A DNA stretch of 64,000 nucleotides from the NCBI RefSeq assembly GCF_004342585.1, contig NZ_SLZQ01000010.1:62001-126000 (forward strand). The letters run 5' to 3'. Below the pieces are notes generated by a model. That model ran no database searches, had not been told where the DNA came from, and was given only the letters and a program-made list of their open reading frames with translations. Made by a program: the position numbers and the translations under genes. The first letter of the stretch is position 1; every line of letters starts with the position of its first letter. Positions 60,200 to 64,000 of the stretch are shown in pieces. Origin of the DNA: Paucimonas lemoignei. Its GTDB lineage: Bacteria > Pseudomonadota > Gammaproteobacteria > Burkholderiales > Burkholderiaceae_D.

Positions 60200-61031
60200 C
60201 TGCCAAGCCATCCTTTCCTTGCCCAACCGCAGAAGCCATTGCGGTCACCAGTTCGAGCCTCAGCAATTTGCGCCGACGATTGCACCAAGTCTGCCGCACC
60301 TGCAAGTCGATCCGGGCATGCATTTCCAGCGCATCCCGAAGTTGCCGGTAGATCAGTTGAGGTGCTTCATACTCAGTCCAGTCCACCTGGATTTTTTTTC
60401 CTCCCAGCCCAACAAGATGTTTGCCCTGTTCGTGGTCTCGTACATCAAAAATGACCGCCTGCTTTAAGCCCACCATGTTGACTCGTGCCGACACGCCCCG
60501 AGGATCTTCAAAGGTCACGCGGCGAGGCAGTTCAGGCAAATCGAGAGTCCGACCGCCATGTGAGAATCTAATTGATAGCCTCTTGCTCGGCTGCCTATAA
60601 AGAATCGACAGCAATGTTTCGCCTAACTGGTGTTCCCGGCCCCGGGGCATCAGCTCCATCAGCGCGCGAGGCGTCAATCGCTGGATGGCGGCTACTTTCT
60701 GCAGAAGATGGTCTGCCTCTTGCCATGCCCTAGCTAGCGTCTTGTCCTCGTGTTGCGTTTGCTGATGGCGTCTTGGGTCACCGAGTGGTATGGGCACTCC
60801 CTTTGCATCAAATATTTGCAGTTGCCGGTCCGCTAACAATGAAACAACGAGCCAGAGCATGCCATCTGCTGTGTGATACCCATAATTAAAACGATTAGTC
60901 AGGCAAGGTGACAAAAACAATAATTGGATCAGTCGTTTGATTTCGTCGACTTTTTTCAAGACCTTTTCCTCACCAACCGGCTGCTGTGCAGGAAACAGGC
61001 CCACCATGAAAAAACAGTTATGTTCCCCCAT
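60150..61031 (-). CDS. hypothetical protein of the recombinase operon
   Basis: A 293-residue basic protein, alpha/beta with many Arg/Gln residues (RQPSKRLSIRFSHGGRTLDLPELPRRVTFEDPRG). No motif is recognised. The start overlaps the recombinase stop (TGATG), and as the last gene of a coupled recombinase operon it may be an accessory DNA-binding factor, as TnpC is for Tn554-like elements. Its end overlaps the convergent MbcA/ParS-like gene. Confidence 0.6.
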   Translation of the reverse strand: MGEHNCFFMVGLFPAQQPVGEEKVLKKVDEIKRLIQLLFLSPCLTNRFNYGYHTADGMLWLVVSLLADRQLQIFDAKGVPIPLGDPRRHQQTQHEDKTLARAWQEADHLLQKVAAIQRLTPRALMELMPRGREHQLGETLLSILYRQPSKRLSIRFSHGGRTLDLPELPRRVTFEDPRGVSARVNMVGLKQAVIFDVRDHEQGKHLVGLGGKKIQVDWTEYEAPQLIYRQLRDALEMHARIDLQVRQTWCNRRRKLLRLELVTAMASAVGQGKDGLAVKALPAPRLESTILQP

Positions 61032-63841
61032 CAGTCTTCTCCCCTGGTGCGCTCATCGGTAGCGTTAGCTTGCAAAACGGTATCGCGAAAAATATGTGCA
61101 GCAATCATCAACCCATGGAACCCTGCCATGCCCACTGCAGCATTCTGCACCGCGTCCTCGCCGCTTGCAGGGCAACTGGACACCAATAAATATGCGCTGG
61201 GCCTCCCACGGCGTTGGACGATGGCTTCGATCTGCGGGGTGCCGTTGTAGATTTTCTGAAAGAGATAAACAAGGTCCAGAGAAAATCCTGCTGGAGAAAG
61301 CCCGGGATGAAATGTTCTGCCAATGACCTGATCGATGGCACTCATCGGTGGCACAAATCCGGGCGCGGCGCGCAAAACGAGGTGAGTCAACGGTACACCG
61401 GCGCCATGGAGTAACGCGATCAATCCTTCGGCCAGATTTGGGCTGTCTAGGGAAATATAGTCACCGTCGGCGCAAGCTTGCCAAGAGCGGAGTCCATCCG
61501 TTACGACGTCAGTGTGCACATGCCCGGCGAGAAAACGCGACAACGAAAGAAACTTTGCCTGTTCAGCGCGTTCGAAAGGCGACCGTATATTCAGCTTCTG
61601 AAGATTCTGGAGAACGAAGAGAGGATCTTCAAGTAGCAGCTTTCTCCACTCAATCTGGGCTGCATACTGCCGAGACAAAATACATAGTGCAGACGCAGCA
61701 ATATCCTGGATGGTGGTCTCGCCAATGCCATTGCGCGCAGCGATGGCTGGCAGCGTGAGATTGGCGGAGATGTCGCCAAGTACCGCGACTATCTTTTCGA
61801 AGGATATTCCGGGTTTGGCAAAGACATCCGGGCTTTCTGGCAGATCCGTGAAATTGAATTTGGCGCATATATCCGGAATCGGCAGCGCGCCCGCGCTGTC
61901 CTGCAATATCTTCCTGAGCGTGCAATTCCTATTTTCTGGGGATCGCGCAACCCTTTGCCGAAGCACTTCTCTGCTGAGCCCCGTGAGTTTCGCCACGACA
62001 CCATAATTTAATTCGTGGTTCTTCAGGCTTCGATCAATCCCATCGCGCAAAGGCTGCTCAAAGAGATGCGAATACCAGCCCCAACCCATTTGGAAACTTC
62101 GATGCCCTGTTTCGACGGCGATTTCATCCAGGAGATTGATATCGATATCATGTCGCTCTACGATGAGTGCCTGCTCCACTTCAAATGACACTCCATGACG
62201 AAGGGCATGAGGGCTGATGCTGGTGTCGCCGCTGGCGGCTTTCAGTGCCCGTGACAGCATCACGTACGTTTTACCGTACTGATATACGCGCTTTCCGTTA
62301 TGCGGATCTCCAAAGAGATAGTCATCGTGAAGTGCAGCCTCCAGGTCGCGACGCTGAACCCACCTCCTCAGCAGTTGTGCTGTTTCCTCGCTAGTGATGC
62401 GCCGGATGCGACGCGATGCCGGGCTCTTGCCGGATTTGCCTTTGGGACTAGGGGCAATCTCCAGTTCTATCTGGCCATCATCATAGGTACGTACACTGCG
62501 CAGGCAGAGACTGAATAGCTCTCCGATTCTCAAGTGCAGGTGATGGGCAAGTTCAAAGGCTAGCCTTACTTGCTGTGAAAGCCTTTCCTCCCCATGGCCG
62601 GAGCCAAGCCAATCCCGAATTGAGTCTGCTTCGTGATCCCAAAGAATATTGGCTTTGTGGACGCTGCGCACTTCCGATGCCAATGCTTGTCGCAATGGCG
62701 GCATGTCAAAGCTGTCAACGAGGTAGGCGTGAAATGCGTTCAGCGCCGAGGCCGCATGCAAATTCGAAGCTCTGCATTTTAATATTCGCTGGTAAGCGTC
62801 GATAATGTCAGTTAGTTTCCAGCACGGTATGGGGTCCTTGTGTGCTCCCAATTCCTGGAGAAGTTCAGAGGAAATCGCAGATACGTAAGCGCTAATGGTC
62901 GCAGGGCTAGGGGACGCCTCTCGCGGGGTTCCCACCGTCACCATGTGCAAGACCCAGCCAAAGATCGTGGCAGCGGCTGATCCTGCGTCACGCAGGTTTC
63001 CCGACATGGTTCCCAGGCTTTTTATCCAGTCGATCTTTGCCAAAGCCCTGGCCTTGTGTTTGTGCAGGTTGGCGATCGTCTTCAATTCAGCGATAACCCA
63101 TCCGCCGCTACCCGCATCGTTGTATTGGAGTGCAGTATCAATGACCTGCGCTTGAATGCGATCAGCGTCATCTGCCGTGAGGTCGGAAGAGGTCTCCAGG
63201 AGCAGAGGGCGTTTTGCCACGCGCCGTGCATAGACCGAATCAGGCAGGGCACTCGCGGGTGCAAAGCGGGCAACGTGGCAAAACAACGGGCGGTGCAGCG
63301 ACAGGAAGTGCCACGCTGTCATATCCAGCAGTAACCCTGCCAAGTGTCCCAATTCTGCAGCACCCTGGGTGCGCGTGGATCGGGTTCGCCCAAGAAGTGC
63401 ATCGAATGCACTTAATGCCGCCGGCCATGTTGTCTGCTGATCTACCTGCACGAGCGCTAAGGTGGTCGCCGGATGAAGAAAGCGCCGATCCAAGTGGTCA
63501 TCGCTGGCCTTCCAGCTGACCGCACACTGGTCGCCAATCCGTGACATGGAGTTGTTTGCTGCTAGCAAGCTTTTCAGCTCATCGATTGAACAAATGCCTT
63601 CCAGCCCGATGACACTGGCAATGGCGGCCGTTGTTGGTTCTCCTGAATGAAAGTCCCCTCGGTGAAAGGCAGTCAGGAACTCTGCAGCGCGGGAACAATA
63701 TGCGTTGAGATCCGTCGACCGCGATGGTCTGGGAATCAAACGCCCGGATTCATCATCAGTGGCTTCGATTGGCGAAGCCAGCAAACACGGGGACTGCCGC
63801 TTGACGGCGCGTGGCCTGGACAGGTCTTGGCGCGATGTCAT
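61031..63841 (-). CDS. very large tyrosine recombinase
   Basis: At 936 residues it is more than twice the length of a typical integrase. The catalytic core is central: HHLHLRIGELFSLCL near 455 (first Arg), a Lys-rich SPKGKSGKSPASRRIRR strand, HALRHGVSFEVEQ near 560 (His-x-x-Arg), and VETGHRSFQMGWGWYSHLF near 597 (His and Tyr nucleophile). About 400 residues precede it and 320 follow it, both of unknown function. It shares ATGA with the gene at the window edge and TGATG with the 293-residue gene. Confidence 0.85.
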   Translation of the reverse strand: MTSRQDLSRPRAVKRQSPCLLASPIEATDDESGRLIPRPSRSTDLNAYCSRAAEFLTAFHRGDFHSGEPTTAAIASVIGLEGICSIDELKSLLAANNSMSRIGDQCAVSWKASDDHLDRRFLHPATTLALVQVDQQTTWPAALSAFDALLGRTRSTRTQGAAELGHLAGLLLDMTAWHFLSLHRPLFCHVARFAPASALPDSVYARRVAKRPLLLETSSDLTADDADRIQAQVIDTALQYNDAGSGGWVIAELKTIANLHKHKARALAKIDWIKSLGTMSGNLRDAGSAAATIFGWVLHMVTVGTPREASPSPATISAYVSAISSELLQELGAHKDPIPCWKLTDIIDAYQRILKCRASNLHAASALNAFHAYLVDSFDMPPLRQALASEVRSVHKANILWDHEADSIRDWLGSGHGEERLSQQVRLAFELAHHLHLRIGELFSLCLRSVRTYDDGQIELEIAPSPKGKSGKSPASRRIRRITSEETAQLLRRWVQRRDLEAALHDDYLFGDPHNGKRVYQYGKTYVMLSRALKAASGDTSISPHALRHGVSFEVEQALIVERHDIDINLLDEIAVETGHRSFQMGWGWYSHLFEQPLRDGIDRSLKNHELNYGVVAKLTGLSREVLRQRVARSPENRNCTLRKILQDSAGALPIPDICAKFNFTDLPESPDVFAKPGISFEKIVAVLGDISANLTLPAIAARNGIGETTIQDIAASALCILSRQYAAQIEWRKLLLEDPLFVLQNLQKLNIRSPFERAEQAKFLSLSRFLAGHVHTDVVTDGLRSWQACADGDYISLDSPNLAEGLIALLHGAGVPLTHLVLRAAPGFVPPMSAIDQVIGRTFHPGLSPAGFSLDLVYLFQKIYNGTPQIEAIVQRRGRPSAYLLVSSCPASGEDAVQNAAVGMAGFHGLMIAAHIFRDTVLQANATDERTRGED

Positions 63842-64000
63842 TTCTTCCCCCTCGATAGGCCAACTACAGGTTGCATCCCCAATTGCAGAATGATGCCGTT
63901 CTGTGCCGAGGTGATGCGCGAAAAACTGTGGCGCAGAACGAGAAGCGATTCGATGCAGAAGGCTTCCTGGCCCCGCACGGTATGTCTCATGAAGAGATCC
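63838..64000 (-). CDS. partial gene at the window edge, upstream of the recombinase
   Basis: The leftward frame is open from the window edge and ends in a TGA that overlaps the recombinase ATG (ATGA). The visible C-terminal 53 residues (DLFMRHTVRGQEAFCIES..., ending RGKK) carry no known motif. Coupling suggests another recombinase-operon member, possibly a second tyrosine recombinase as in recombinase trios. The start lies beyond the window. Confidence 0.55.
   Translation of the reverse strand, partial: DLFMRHTVRGQEAFCIESLLVLRHSFSRITSAQNGIILQLGMQPVVGLSRGKK

Overview
The window reads as a chromosomal segment of a betaproteobacterium, probably Burkholderiales and perhaps Oxalobacteraceae. The clues are the G+C-rich housekeeping genes at the left (slyX, proline iminopeptidase, a tandem-haem cytochrome c5-like protein, a YqjD/YqjE/YqjK-like trio) and the NrtR-type NAD regulon. 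The genus is not resolved from sequence alone.

Layout. 1-8.9 kb is ordinary core chromosome: a GGDEF protein, slyX, a secreted low-complexity protein, pip, an SRPBCC protein, a TonB-C lipoprotein, a YdcF-like protein, a three-gene envelope-stress cluster, a DUF1264 protein and a dihaem cytochrome, the last two sharing a bidirectional terminator. At 9023-9098 lies tRNA-Arg(CCG), followed at once by an integration module: an XRE repressor, a promoter boxed by two copies of one operator, an excisionase-like protein and a tyrosine integrase. This marks the left end of an integrated island. From 11.2 to 35.3 kb the island is a defence cluster. Its centre is a Druantia type II-like locus (large DUF1998 helicase DruE, DruG- and DruF-like proteins, cytosine-5 methyltransferase DruM). 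It is extended by a PD-(D/E)XK nuclease with a probable 4Fe-4S cluster, an SRA-like/HNH endonuclease and a MutY/MIG-like glycosylase suited to repairing deaminated 5-methylcytosine. A NERD-helicase, an unrecognised 388-residue protein, a GmrSD-like DUF262/DUF1524 protein and a PLD-family nuclease follow.

35.6-51.4 kb is a divergent NAD locus around the regulator gene nrtR. To the right run a nicotinamidase, pncB, nadE, a nadM-Nudix fusion and an ADP-ribosylglycohydrolase gene. To the left, eight tightly coupled genes follow nrtR: a MoxR-type AAA+ ATPase, an unknown protein, a metalloprotease-vWA fusion, a radical SAM/SPASM protein, another unknown, a PaaK-like adenylating ligase, pnuC and nadR. 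The intergenic region has two matched 21-bp inverted repeats (TTAGTT-N9-WACTAA) that I propose as NrtR operators, and the nrtR start codon and Shine-Dalgarno sit in a 10-bp hairpin. The operon linking the MoxR/vWA/radical-SAM/ligase genes to NAD salvage is my best candidate for an undescribed system.

51.5-64 kb is a mixed accessory tail: a zinc-finger/MbcA-ParS-like protein, a histidine phosphatase, a conserved hypothetical, an SRAP (YedK) protein, a coupled NdpA/YejK-like plus two-TM membrane protein pair, and a gene-poor AT-rich stretch with a regularly spaced array of five 20-bp repeats (three forming long hairpins) in front of an MbcA/ParS-like gene. It ends in a convergent, coupled recombinase operon (936-residue tyrosine recombinase, a 293-residue partner, and an upstream gene cut by the window edge).
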